Of a stretch of 64,000 nucleotides of DNA, positions 24,404-33,112 are shown in pieces. Within the stretch, counting starts at the first letter, position 1, and each line of letters opens with the position of its first letter. Origin of the DNA: Solirubrobacteraceae bacterium (GTDB lineage: Bacteria; Actinomycetota; Thermoleophilia; Solirubrobacterales; Solirubrobacteraceae). The translations under genes were made by a program, and so were the position numbers. The notes below the pieces were generated by a model. The model ran no database searches and had not been told where the DNA came from. It saw only the letters and a list, made by a program, of their open reading frames with translations. The DNA lies in assembly GCA_017882455.1 (NCBI GenBank), contig JADGPL010000012.1:47807-111806 (forward strand), written 5' to 3'.

Positions 24404-27381
24404 TCAGCGCGGCAGCTGCACTCGCAGCCGGCGGGCGCGGTCTCGGAATGCCTGCTCTCCGCCCTCCAGGATGTCGCACACAGCGCGTCGGATCTGGGGG
24501 TCCTCGAGGCCCCCTGCCTGGTAGCTGATCTTGGGCAGCCTGCCGCGTGGGTGCGAGCCGGCGGATGCGACGATGATCTGGTCTGCGTCGGTGTTGACGA
24601 CCAGGTTGGCGTTGTGCGTGACGATGATCACCTGCCGGCGCAGCTGGACTTCGCGGAAGCGCTGCACGAGCTCGTCGAAGATTGACTGTGGGTCGAGGTT
24701 CTCCTCGGGCTGGTCGATGATCAGGGGCCGGTCGTCACTTTGATCGACGGACAGGTAGACGAGCAGCAGCACGATCCCGCGCGTGCCGGGGGACAGCCAC
24801 TCGATGTCGACGCCGTCGTAGCTGATGCCGTAACGGATCGCGACGTGGCTGGTGTCATCGAGCCAGCGCGAGATGTTCGCACCCCACTGCCAGTAACGTG
24901 CCCCGTCCGCGCGGCGCACCAGCGCGTGTTCGAGGAAGTGCTCGTCGTGGCGTTCGCGAAATTCCGCCATTGCTTTGGCGACCTCGGTGGAGGACCCCGT
25001 CTTCCACGCTTCGAGCAGCTCTTCGCGTGCGGCCTTGGCGAGCTCGCCCTGCCCTCGGAACGGCCCGCCCCTCCGGAGGTCCAGCAGCTCCTCACCGGCG
25101 CTGGCCCACCGCTCGATGTCCACGTCGCGGCGGACGACGAAGGTGAGCTTGCCGAGCGTGCCGACAGCGTCGCCGAGTTTCTTCTCTAGCGGCGCGTACA
25201 GGTCTTTGAGCTGGGTTTCCTCTTCCAGCAGCGCGTCGAACACATTGCCGTACTCTTGCTTGCGAGCTGCGGTGAGCGCTCCGATGCGCGCCTTGGCTTT
25301 CTCGGCCTCGCCGATCTGCTCGTCCAGGTACGTCAGCGCTGACTCAGCCCGGGCGATTTTGCGGTCCAGTGCCGTGAGCTGGTCAGCCTTGCGTTTGTCG
25401 ATCCCGATCAGGTTGCGCAGCCGTTCGGCCTCCTTGGTGAGCGCGGTCTGCGGCACCTTTGAGAGGTCGGCATCCTCTGCGACGTAGGGTTGGTTCGCGG
25501 CGAGCTCGGCGACCGCCTCGCCCTTCAGCTGCTCAAGGCGCGCGCTGGTCTCCCGCTCGACCCGCTCGATGATCGAGTCGACGTCGCCGGCGAAGACCTG
25601 CTTGAACGCAGGCCAGTCCTCAGGTCGCAGGCCGGCGTCGCCGTGTCGCTGTCGCAGCTCGGCGAGCTCATTCTGGGCGCGCCGGCCGCGAACGTCTGCG
25701 ACGTGGTCGCGCAGCTGGTCGAGGGTCTGCTTGCGCCGTGTTGCCGCGTCGAGCTGCTTGAGGCGCTCGTCGATCGCGCGCAGGATCTCGTCAAGCCGTT
25801 TCGTTCGGCTCTCGGCGCCGCTGCCGAGCAGCGCCACCTGTCGTCGGCGATCGCCTTCGCGCCGGCTGTCCGCCGGGTCTTCAGCCCAGGCAGCTCGGCC
25901 TGCTTGCGTCGTTGCTCTGCGATCTGCTCGAGGAGCTCGCCGAGCGCTTCTCGGCTGCGGCGCTGCGACAGCCGGCTTCTGGTTGCCCGCATGTCTCTGA
26001 GCTCCGTAAACGTGGCGGCGCCGGCCCTGGCCTCAGCTGAGTGCTCGTCGAAGATCACCCGCTCGATCTCTGCGAGCAGCTCGTCGTTGATCCCGCCCTC
26101 TGAGGAGCACAGGCGCTCGACGAACTGCTGGGAGAGGTACTGCACGCGTGGTTCGTCGCCGTCGCCGTTCTCCGGCGGCGCGAGGCCGCCGGTGGTGATG
26201 GTGCCGTCGCCCCATGTGAGCTTGATCTCAAGGTCGGCGAGCAGATCGGAGGCGCGATGAAGAAACGAGCGTTCGTTTTCGCGGCTGGCCGTTGATTGCG
26301 CGCCTGTCGCGATCAGGTCGGCGAGGGCGGTCTTGCCGGATCCGCGCGCACCGATGATGCCGACGAGGCCGGGGTTCAGCTCGATCCGTGGCGTCTGACA
26401 CCACGGGGCGCCGGTCAGCTCGATCGTGTCGATCACCTTGTAGGGCAGCGCTCCGTCCGCCGGGTCCGCGCCGACGTACGCGCGCAGCTCCGGCTCGATG
26501 CACGCTTGCCTGAGCGACTCGAACGTCGGGTCGCCCTTGATCCACATCAAACGGTCGAGGTCCGGCGTGCACACGCGGTCCAGCGTGTGTGCGTCGCTTC
26601 CGTGCAGACAGGGCTTCAGGGCGTCATAGGTCTGGATGATCTGCTCCTTGCTCAGCGTTCCGTGGCCGAGCCAGAAGGCTTGGTCGGCGGGGCTCGCGGA
26701 GAAGACGGCGTGCGCCACCCGCTCGATCTCTCTGCGGAGCGCCGTCATTGATCCGTCCTTCTGCAGGCCCGAGGTGCCGTCGTTGCTGGCGCCTGCCACC
26801 GCGATCAGGATGTTCTCCTGTGCCCAGGTGCTGGCCTTCAGCGCCTCGCTGATGTCCGACGGGCTCACCTTGAACTGTTCGGCCCCTACCACCAGCGCAT
26901 GCTCGTCGGTCTGCGGCCCGGTCTGGTGCGCGCGTCCGAGGCGCATCAGGTCATCGCGCGTGCAGCAGAAATGCTCGCCGTACGCGTCGAAGGTCAGCTG
27001 AGCCAGGAAGCTCTCGGCTCGCGCGACGTGCTCGGGGTCGTCGGGTGAGATCAACAAATGCGCGTTCAGCGGGGCGCCGCTCGCGGTTCTTATCGCGAGG
27101 CGCAGCTCGACGTTTGCAAAGATCAGTGCGACGCCCGCGAGCCTGCCGGCTGCCTTGTGGGCGAGCATGTCTGTGTAGCGGTCGAGCGTCCAGTAGTCAG
27201 TCACGCCGAGCGCCTGCACCGCCGGGGTGGCCTGCTCGATGCGGCTCAGGTACTCATCCCATGCCTTCGGGCCGCCGAACTGGTCGTAGAGGATCGTTCC
27301 GGGCGTGTGTATGTGCGGCTCCCACCGTCGCCATGTCGACCCTCGTCTGACTATTGAACCTTCTGGGCTCGTCACGATCAC
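24404..27381 (-). pseudogene. PHP-AAA ATPase (TrlF-like), split by a frameshift
   Basis: The upstream frame (from GTG 27381) has a PHP-type N-terminus (EPHIHTPGT, CLHGSDAHTLDR), then the Walker A loop GIIGARGSGKTAL and the start of an SMC-like coiled coil. It shifts frame at about 25838-25842, after KAIADDR. The next frame continues VALLGSGAESRTKRLDEILR, the returning coiled coil, the signature-like WLSPGTRGIVLLL and Walker B RPLIIDQPEENLD. Both halves are needed for one ABC-type ATPase, so a one-base indel (or sequencing error, or programmed shift) has split a protein of about 990 residues. TrlF-like PHP-ATPases occur in defence islands; a nuclease activity is plausible. Confidence 0.82.
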
Positions 27382-27810
27382 ATCAGTATGCGTGCTCTCG
27401 GAGACGGCGGGCTGGTGGTGCGGTCCGCTGAGCGTTCGACTCTGACGCGTTTACGCCCCCGTCTCGGTGCGCCTGCTCTCCCCCGCCGTCGCTGGCCTTG
27501 CTCCTGCCGCCGCGCTTTGCGCTGCAATCGCCCGCTTCGCACCACAACCCGTCCCGTTGACTCCGCTGGCGTCCTGGGTGGCAGCCACCCGCCGGTTACG
27601 CCCGACGGCCGGATTGCGAACGATCCTTCGCACCACGCCGAGCACTCCACCCGCTCAGCCGAATGCGCCGCAAGGGCCTTCTGACCCGCGGCTGCATCCG
27701 CCCCGGCGGTTCCAGCGTCTCACCGAGCCCCAGGGACGCTCTCGTGGCCCCGCGTCCCAGAAAGCACACACACACACACACACACAGACTACGGGTATGA
27801 AATGCCGTCT
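27382..27810. other. Spacer upstream of the first IS110 element
   Basis: About 430 bases of GC-rich sequence with no supported gene. Its only distinct feature is the (CA)11 tract at 27765-27786, which may mark the approximate left edge of the insertion sequence. Confidence 0.5.
27765..27786 (+). repeat. (CA)11 dinucleotide repeat
   Basis: Eleven CA units in non-coding sequence just upstream of the structured leader of the IS110 element. Such tracts are rare in high-GC genomes. Confidence 0.9.
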
Positions 27811-28000
27811 GGGCCTGTTGTCCGGTGGTGATCTTAGGGTCGTTTCACCGGGACAGGGGCCTTGTGGGAAGGATGCTTGTGGGCAGGCCGTTGTGTATCT
27901 GGGCTGAGAGCCCGTCAATGACTAGATGGCCGCCCCTGCGACTCACCCGGGTGGGCTGAGAGCCCGTATCCGTAGTTGTCGCTGCCCGCGGTGCCTTCCA
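27811..28000 (+). ncRNA. Candidate bridge RNA of IS110 element 1
   Basis: Directly upstream of the transposase the sequence folds into two domains. One is an imperfect stem pairing 27811-27826 with about 27847-27862. The other is a larger stem whose arms are GGAAGG...GGGCAG (27867-27886) and CTGCCC...CCTTCC (27982-27999). It encloses two copies of GGGCTGAGAGCCCGT (27901-27915, 27953-27967), each itself a hairpin. IS110 transposases use a structured RNA from this upstream region to choose donor and target, so location and shape fit. No target guide can be assigned here. Confidence 0.6.
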
Positions 28001-28037
28001 TTTCATGGATCCAGCTGGTGAAGGAAGGCGGTCGTTC

Positions 28038-29318
28038 ATGCGGTTTTTCGGTTTGGATGTTCACCTCGATTTCTGCGAGGTCGCGGTCGTCGAGGACGGG
28101 AAGGTCTCGCGGGTCGGACGGGTCGATTCGACCCCCGAGGCGATCCGGGAGTTCGCGGCGGGCTTGAACGGCAGCGATCAGGTGGTGTTGGAGGCGAGCT
28201 GCGGCGCGATGATGATCGCCCGGCTGCTCGGCGAGGGCGATGTCGGCGCCGTGGTGGTGTGCAATGCGGCCGAGACACGAGCGATCTCTCACGCCCGTGT
28301 GAAGAGCGACCGTTTCGACGCGGCGATGCTCGCCAAGCTCCTGTCGGCCGGGATGCTCAAGGCGGTGTGGGTGCCCGACGAGGCGACGTCTGCTTTGCGC
28401 CGGCGGGTCGCCCGGCGGGCTGGGCTGGTGAGGGCCCGCACCCGGGTGAAGAACGAGGTGCATGTGGTCCTCGCGCGCTGCCTGCTGGGCCGTCCTCCGG
28501 TGAGTGACCTGTTCGGCAAGAAGGGCCGGGTGTGGCTCAAAGAACAGGAGCTGCCCGGCGAGGAGGAAGAGACCGTCGCGAGCTGCCTGCGCCACATCGA
28601 TTTCCTCGGCGGCGAGATCACGGCACTGGATCGGGAGATCGCGCGGCAGGCCTTGGCGTTCCCCGGCTTCGCGCGGCTGCTCACGATCCCCGGCGTTGAC
28701 GTCGGCACCGCCGCAGCGGTGGTGGCGGCGGTCGGGGACATCACGCGCTTCCCGTCCGCGGGGCAGCTCGTCGCCTATCTCGGATTGGACCCGAAGGTCC
28801 GCCAGTCCGGGTCAGAGCCCGCTCGCTACGGGCACATCTCAAAGCGCGGTGACCCGCAGGCCCGCTCGATGCTCGTCGAGGCAGCATGGACCTCGATCCG
28901 AAGCCCCGGACCGCTCAGAGCGTTCGGAGAGCGCGTCCGTGCTCGTCGCGGCGCACAGATCGCGGCGGTCGCGGTCGCTCGCAAGCTCGTCGTGCTCTGC
29001 TGGCATCTGCTGAGCAAGGATCAGGACTACGCGTTCGCGCGGCCCTCGCTGACCCGGCAGAAGACCCGCCGCCTCGAACTGGCCGCTGGTGCGCCACAGC
29101 TTCCTCGCGGCCGGAAAAAAGGGGCGCCCGTCAGCGGCACCAGCTCCAGCCAGCGCGCGGCCGAGCGCGAGCTCCAACACCAGGCCGAGCTCGCCTACCG
29201 CCGCCTGATCGCCGACTGGCGCACGACAGCACCAAAGGGTGGTGCGGGCGCGACACCGGGGCGCGCATCCAACAAGCCCTCTGAGGGCAAAGCCGCGCGG
29301 CAGGCCACAAGCCCCTGA
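28038..29318 (+). CDS. IS110-family transposase (element 1)
   Basis: A 426-residue IS110-type recombinase. The N-terminal RuvC-like DEDD domain starts FFGLDVHLDFCEVAVVEDG, with Glu in VVLEASCGAMM and Asp in KSDRFDAAMLAKLL. The C-terminal transposase domain has LLTIPGVDVGTAAAVVAAVG, YLGLDPKVRQSG and GHISKRGDPQARSMLVEAAW, with its catalytic serine region near RSMLV. ATG 28038 has AAGGAAGG about 10 bases upstream. The gene looks intact. The tail after residue 350 is basic and low in complexity. Confidence 0.93.
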   Translation: MRFFGLDVHLDFCEVAVVEDGKVSRVGRVDSTPEAIREFAAGLNGSDQVVLEASCGAMMIARLLGEGDVGAVVVCNAAETRAISHARVKSDRFDAAMLAKLLSAGMLKAVWVPDEATSALRRRVARRAGLVRARTRVKNEVHVVLARCLLGRPPVSDLFGKKGRVWLKEQELPGEEEETVASCLRHIDFLGGEITALDREIARQALAFPGFARLLTIPGVDVGTAAAVVAAVGDITRFPSAGQLVAYLGLDPKVRQSGSEPARYGHISKRGDPQARSMLVEAAWTSIRSPGPLRAFGERVRARRGAQIAAVAVARKLVVLCWHLLSKDQDYAFARPSLTRQKTRRLELAAGAPQLPRGRKKGAPVSGTSSSQRAAERELQHQAELAYRRLIADWRTTAPKGGAGATPGRASNKPSEGKAARQATSP

Positions 29319-29479
29319 CGCCTGCGCTTCGCTACGTCAGTCACCCGCACCACCCCCAGATCATCCCACCCCAACACGCCCGGCGCCACCCACCGACGCC
29401 GACACTCACCGCACCCCGCAACGCGCCCCAAAACCGCCGACACGCCCACACCCGCCAGAACTACCAACAGCCCGACAGA
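29319..29479. other. C-rich spacer after IS110 transposase 1
   Basis: No gene. The plus strand is strongly C-rich (ACCACCCCCAGATCATCCCACC-like composition), probably the right-end non-coding part of the first IS110 element. Confidence 0.4.
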
Positions 29480-29716
29480 CCAGATGCACGCCCCTCCGGG
29501 CGCTGTGCGATCACTGTCGCCAAAGCGCGTCCTCGAGCACGGACCAGCGCCTCAGAAATCCCGAAGAAATGTCGGCGCCGCCCTTGACTTTTCATCCGTA
29601 GATGCACGGGGTACCGATCGGTACCTTTTCGGTCCCCCTTGGATGCGCGCTGATCGGCCTCGTGTGGTGTCCTCCGACACAGCGATCGCACAGCGATTGC
29701 TGTGCCGTGCATCTAG
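29480..29716. repeat. Imperfect inverted repeat, MITE-like
   Basis: The left end (29481-29520) reads AGATGCACGC, then CGCTGTGCGATCACTGTCG. The reverse complement of the right end (about 29675-29716) reads AGATGCACGG, then CGCTGTGCGATCGCTGTGTCG. Inside, TAGATGCACGG also occurs at 29599-29609 and is the perfect complement of 29705-29715. A 16-bp palindrome GGTACCGATCGGTACC (29609-29624) and a 7-bp hairpin GCACAGC/GCTGTGC (29688-29705) add structure. No convincing gene lies inside. Confidence 0.6.
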
Positions 29717-29722
29717 TCTGTA

Positions 29723-29934
29723 CTTCCTGCCAGCTTGTGGAGACCGGGTGCTGGTTCCGGTCGGAAGGGCCGGTTGATCGGGCTGTCGCTGGCAGGAAGG
29801 GTTCTTGCCGTTGGTGCTGTCCGGTTGGTCGGGTTGGGTCCCGGGCTGGTGACGGACTGACTCGTAGTCTGTCTGTCGGCCGTTGCTCTGGCCTGACCGA
29901 ACGTCCGTTGTGTCGTCCGCCACCACCCGGGACC
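29723..29934 (+). ncRNA. Candidate bridge RNA of IS110 element 2
   Basis: Two large stem-loops lie in tandem upstream of the second IS110 transposase. The first has a perfect 12-bp stem CTTCCTGCCAGC (29723-29734) with GCTGGCAGGAAG (29788-29799) and an internal GACCGG/CCGGTC hairpin. The second pairs GGTCCCGGG (29837-29845) with CCCGGGACC (29926-29934), extended by GGTG/CACC past one bulge, around an 80-nt loop. Two loops upstream of the transposase is the layout of an IS110 bridge RNA with target and donor loops. Confidence 0.62.
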
Positions 29935-30031
29935 TTTGGCGTGACCTAATAGGAGCGTGGCAACCGCCCCCAGGAAGCCTGTCCGCCCGAGGTCCACTTC
30001 ACCGAACCCATCGATCGAAGGGACGTGCTGG

Positions 30032-31090
30032 ATGATTGTGATCGGAGCGGATGTCCACAAGAGCACCCACGCCCTCGCGGCCGTCGACGCGAACACCGGG
30101 CAGCTCCTCGGCGAGAAGGAAATCCCCGCGAAGGAACAGGGCCATCTCGACGCGCTCCGTTGGGCGCACGAGCTCGACACCGAGATCGTGTGGGCGATCG
30201 AGGACTGCCGCGACCTCTCCCACCACCTCGAGAACGCGCTCATCAGCGCCGGCGAGCGCGTGATCCGCGTCGCGCCAAAGCTGATGGGTGCCTCACGCCG
30301 CGGCGAACGCGAACCAGGGAAGTCCGACCAGATCGACGCCAGGGCGATCGCCCGAGCCGTTCTCCGTGAGGGCATCGAGCGCTTCCCGGCCGCGTTCCTC
30401 GACGAGGACGCCGTGGAGATCCGGCTGCTGTGCGATCACCGCGAAGTGCTCGTCAACGAGCGCACACGGCTGATCAACCGGCTGCGGATCAACCTCGTGA
30501 TCCTCGACCCCGAGCTCGAGGCGACGATCCCCGCTCGCAAGCTCGACTACCCAGGCCAGCTGCAACGCGTGACCCGCCGCCTGAGAGCGATGCCACAGAC
30601 CGCGAGGATCCGCATCGCCCGCGAACAAGCCAAACGAATCGGCGCGCTAACCCGCGACGCAGAGCAGCTCAAGCGCGACTTGCGCGACCTCGTCCGTGTG
30701 CACCGCCCCGAGATGCTCGCCGAGACCGGCTGCGGGCCCCTCACTGCCGCGATCCTGATCGGACAAACCGCCGGAGCCCAGCGCTTCAAGAGCGACGCTC
30801 ACTTCGCGCGACTCGCCGGCGTCGCACCGATCCCCGTCTCATCCGGCCGCACCGATCGCCACCGCCTGGATCGTGGCGGCAATCGCCAGCTCAACCGCGC
30901 GCTGCACGTCATCGCCATCACCCGCGGGCGCCTCGACCCCGGGACACGCGCCTACCTGCAGCGCAAGGAAGCCGAGGGCAAGACCCGCATCGAGGCTATG
31001 CGCTGCCTCAAGCGCCACCTCGCACGCCACTACCACCGGCTGCTCTCGGTGCCATCGACTGCCGCTGCCGCTCCCCGCGTTGACGACTAG
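30032..31090 (+). CDS. IS110-family transposase (element 2)
   Basis: A 352-residue IS110-type recombinase distinct from element 1. The RuvC-like part starts MIVIGADVHKSTHALAAVD and has WAIEDCRDLSHHL and KSDQIDARAIARAVL; the C-terminal part has ETGCGPLTAAILIGQTAG, RLAGVAPIPVSSG and RLDRGGNRQLNRALHVIAI. ATG 30032 matches the usual IS110 N-terminus; an in-frame GTG at 29957 would add 25 residues. It appears intact. The two IS110 copies are in tandem and the same direction but are not copies of each other, so they are independent insertions. Confidence 0.92.
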   Translation: MIVIGADVHKSTHALAAVDANTGQLLGEKEIPAKEQGHLDALRWAHELDTEIVWAIEDCRDLSHHLENALISAGERVIRVAPKLMGASRRGEREPGKSDQIDARAIARAVLREGIERFPAAFLDEDAVEIRLLCDHREVLVNERTRLINRLRINLVILDPELEATIPARKLDYPGQLQRVTRRLRAMPQTARIRIAREQAKRIGALTRDAEQLKRDLRDLVRVHRPEMLAETGCGPLTAAILIGQTAGAQRFKSDAHFARLAGVAPIPVSSGRTDRHRLDRGGNRQLNRALHVIAITRGRLDPGTRAYLQRKEAEGKTRIEAMRCLKRHLARHYHRLLSVPSTAAAAPRVDD

Positions 31091-31106
31091 GAAGAGGCGG
31101 TGACGA

Positions 31107-31475
31107 TCAGCCAGATGGTCGAAGCCAGATGACCAGGGCCGTGTGTCCTTCATACATCGCGAGCGGCACCGGTGAGGAGAATGTCCTTGCGTAGCCGTAC
31201 TCGATGCTTATATCCGCGACGGACAATCCGGACGCGACGACCCAGTCTTCGATCTGCGCCGCGAGCTGGCGTGCGTCGGCGGCTGGGCCAAACCCAACGA
31301 TACCCTCCACTTGCCCTTCCGGCGCCAACGGTGGCGGAGGAACAGCGGCCATACGTGCCTCTGCGAGAGGGCGCGCCTCAGCTTGGGCGCGATCAGCATT
31401 CTCATGCTCCTGCCGTATCCGTCTGAGCTGAGGATCGTTCCAGAGACCCACAAACGGAGATTCTATGGTTCCCAT
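31107..31475 (-). CDS. Hypothetical protein
   Basis: About 122 residues from ATG 31475 (TTG 31535 would add 20). A charged Glu/Arg/Ala-rich helix (REHENADRAQAEARPLAEA) is followed by a Pro-rich linker and a small alpha/beta region (QLAAQIEDWVVASGLSVADI). No family is recognised. It ends 16 bases from the second IS110 transposase gene and may be the flank that the insertion landed beside. Confidence 0.5.
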   Translation of the reverse strand: MGTIESPFVGLWNDPQLRRIRQEHENADRAQAEARPLAEARMAAVPPPPLAPEGQVEGIVGFGPAADARQLAAQIEDWVVASGLSVADISIEYGYARTFSSPVPLAMYEGHTALVIWLRPSG

Positions 31476-31579
31476 CACGATGTCAGATTGCGCAAGTTGC
31501 GGATCTCGCTTGACATAGGAGCAACGGCCTTTCAACGGGCGATAGCAGGCATGTGTGCCGGCGTTGGCTCCGACTTCAG

Positions 31580-31858
31580 CTACGAGCGCGTGAGGCGCTC
31601 GGCTGCGTCGATCTCGGCGGCGAAGTCGCCGGCGCTCGCGTCGACAGCTGCGAGGATGCGGCGGATGGTGCGCCAGTGCGCGCCGCGTTGGCCGCGCTCG
31701 AGGCGGCCGACAAAGGTGGGATCCACCCCCAGCTTCTCGGCGACCTGTTCCTGCGTCATTCCCGCCCGCTTTCGGAGCGCGCGGAGGGCGTGCCCGAGGA
31801 TGAGCTGGTCCTGCTCGGCGGTCGGTTCTGATCTGCGCGGCATGGCGGGAACACTCAC
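31580..31858 (-). CDS. XRE-family regulator paired with a divergent winged-helix gene
   Basis: A 92-residue protein consisting mostly of one Cro/C1-type helix-turn-helix (LRALRKRAGMTQEQVAEKLG, VDPTFVGRLERGQRG). GTG 31858 has GGGAG 8 bases upstream; ATG 31843 is an alternative. It is divergent from the winged-helix gene at 32071, and both have relatives side by side at 51008-52042. Confidence 0.85.
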   Translation of the reverse strand: MSVPAMPRRSEPTAEQDQLILGHALRALRKRAGMTQEQVAEKLGVDPTFVGRLERGQRGAHWRTIRRILAAVDASAGDFAAEIDAAERLTRS

Positions 31859-31929
31859 GAGAGGACTCCCGCAGCGCCAGGGTATTTATGGTCTGGTTCG
31901 CGTGCTAGGGTCGTCGCACACATCAAAGT

Positions 31930-31958
31930 GCCCCCGCGCAGTTGGAGCTGCCGGGGGC
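31930..31958 (+). promoter_or_regulatory. Strong hairpin in the divergent spacer
   Basis: GCCCCCG-c-GCAG pairs with CTGC-CGGGGGC around a 6-nt loop, giving an 11-bp stem with one bulge between the XRE and winged-helix genes. It could be a leader hairpin of the rightward transcript or an operator. Confidence 0.45.
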
Positions 31959-32070
31959 GTGGCACCGAGAGCCTGAACTCCCGGCGCATAGGCACCCTAC
32001 TAGCGGCGCGAGGGGTGCCTTCTTCGCCCCGAGCAGTCCTCCCGGAGCCTCCGACGACAAGGATGAACCG

Positions 32071-32685
32071 ATGAGCACTACCGAGATCCCCGACGAGATG
32101 GTGCTGGCCGCGATCGACCGTGCGGAACGTCACCGAGGCCGACAAGGCGTACCCGTCTGGCTGATCTTCGAGCACCTGGGCATTCCACGACGCTCCCGGC
32201 GCGTGCGCGCCCAGCTCCAATCGCTCGTGCAGGACGGTGCGATCGAGCAGCGGCGAGCGCACGGTGTGGACATTTGGGCGCTTGCCCCAAGCGGTCGCAG
32301 ACGACTGCAATGCGCCGGCCGGGTGGATCTCCCGGAGTCCCCTCAGCATCGGGCGTGGAGTAATGCTCACACGCTCGCCGCGCAGGAGATCGAGCGATTC
32401 CGCGGCACGCTGCATGACACGATCACCGAGGCGAGCGCGCTACTCAACGACACGCCCGGCTCCGATAGCTGGTTCGAGTTGGCCGATCGACTCCGATTCG
32501 CCGCACGGCGGCTCGGATCGGCGACCTACTGTCTGCACGAGTGGATGGAGCCCAGCGACGATCGGGCGGATATCGACGACCACATCAGCCCGGCCGATCT
32601 GGCGCTCGACCCCCGTGAGCGTCAGCGACGCCAAGCTCGCCGCGCTGGTCGACGCAACACTCGGCTCTGGCCGGACGCGGATTGA
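32071..32685 (+). CDS. Winged-helix protein of a mobile-element family
   Basis: A 204-residue protein. Residues 1-80 look like a winged helix (VLAAIDRAERHRGRQGVPVW through LAPSGRRRL). The rest is a helical domain with PESPQHRAWSNA, FRGTLHDTITEASALL, SWFELADRLRFAARRL and a C-terminal DDRADIDD. The second half aligns clearly with the product of 51008-51616 in the other element (PEAPQHQRWSEA, FRGDLRGALDEAIALLEAD, WFELSERLRQ, DSQADIDD). The function is unknown; conservation beside an XRE gene suggests element control. Confidence 0.7.
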   Translation: MSTTEIPDEMVLAAIDRAERHRGRQGVPVWLIFEHLGIPRRSRRVRAQLQSLVQDGAIEQRRAHGVDIWALAPSGRRRLQCAGRVDLPESPQHRAWSNAHTLAAQEIERFRGTLHDTITEASALLNDTPGSDSWFELADRLRFAARRLGSATYCLHEWMEPSDDRADIDDHISPADLALDPRERQRRQARRAGRRNTRLWPDAD

Positions 32686-32775
32686 CGCCGGCTTGACTAG
32701 CACGGGCATGGCTCCCCTGGCCGGCAAGCGAAATTCGTTGGCCGCTTGCGGCTGTTCGGGGTCAATAACCCGACG

Positions 32776-33048
32776 ATGCACAAGTCCGGCCAGAAGCAAG
32801 CGCCTGCGCGCGGCGAGCTCCTCACCGCGGAGGAGGTCGCCGCGCTGCTGCGGGTCACGTCTGCCTGGGTGTATGCAGAGACGCGACGGCATCGCATCCC
32901 GCATATCCGCCTCGGGCGGTACGTGCGCTACCGCAGCGAGGCGATATTCCTCTGGATGGACGAGCTGGAAGGCCGGTCGAGGGCGGTGCCGGGGCGCGAG
33001 TCGAGCCGAACCTATCCTGTCGATGGCGCTTCACGGCGACGAATATGA
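32776..33048 (+). CDS. Excisionase-like helix-turn-helix protein
   Basis: A 90-residue protein with a MerR/excisionase-type HTH: LLTAEEVAALLRVTSAWVYA, then IPHIRLGRYVRYRSEAIFLW. The layout and size fit the directionality factors that sit before tyrosine integrases, and an integrase gene begins 65 bases downstream. It would bend attachment DNA and favour excision. TTG 32746 is an alternative start. Confidence 0.85.
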   Translation: MHKSGQKQAPARGELLTAEEVAALLRVTSAWVYAETRRHRIPHIRLGRYVRYRSEAIFLWMDELEGRSRAVPGRESSRTYPVDGASRRRI

Positions 33049-33112
33049 GGCCGGGCCTGCCACCGCGGGCGGTCGGCCGTGCCAGCCGACGATCTGCGTA
33101 TAAACGAGCACG

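Noticed and set aside
25525..25837. Reading the two ATPase halves as two separate overlapping genes
   Set aside because: Walker A and Walker B of one ABC-type fold lie on different halves, and the overlapping 300 bases give low-complexity Ser/Arg sequence in the first frame.
29461..29777. Small open frames on both strands within the inverted-repeat unit
   Set aside because: Similar starts (MHG..., MHA...) arise from the repeat itself; no ribosome-binding site or conserved protein character.
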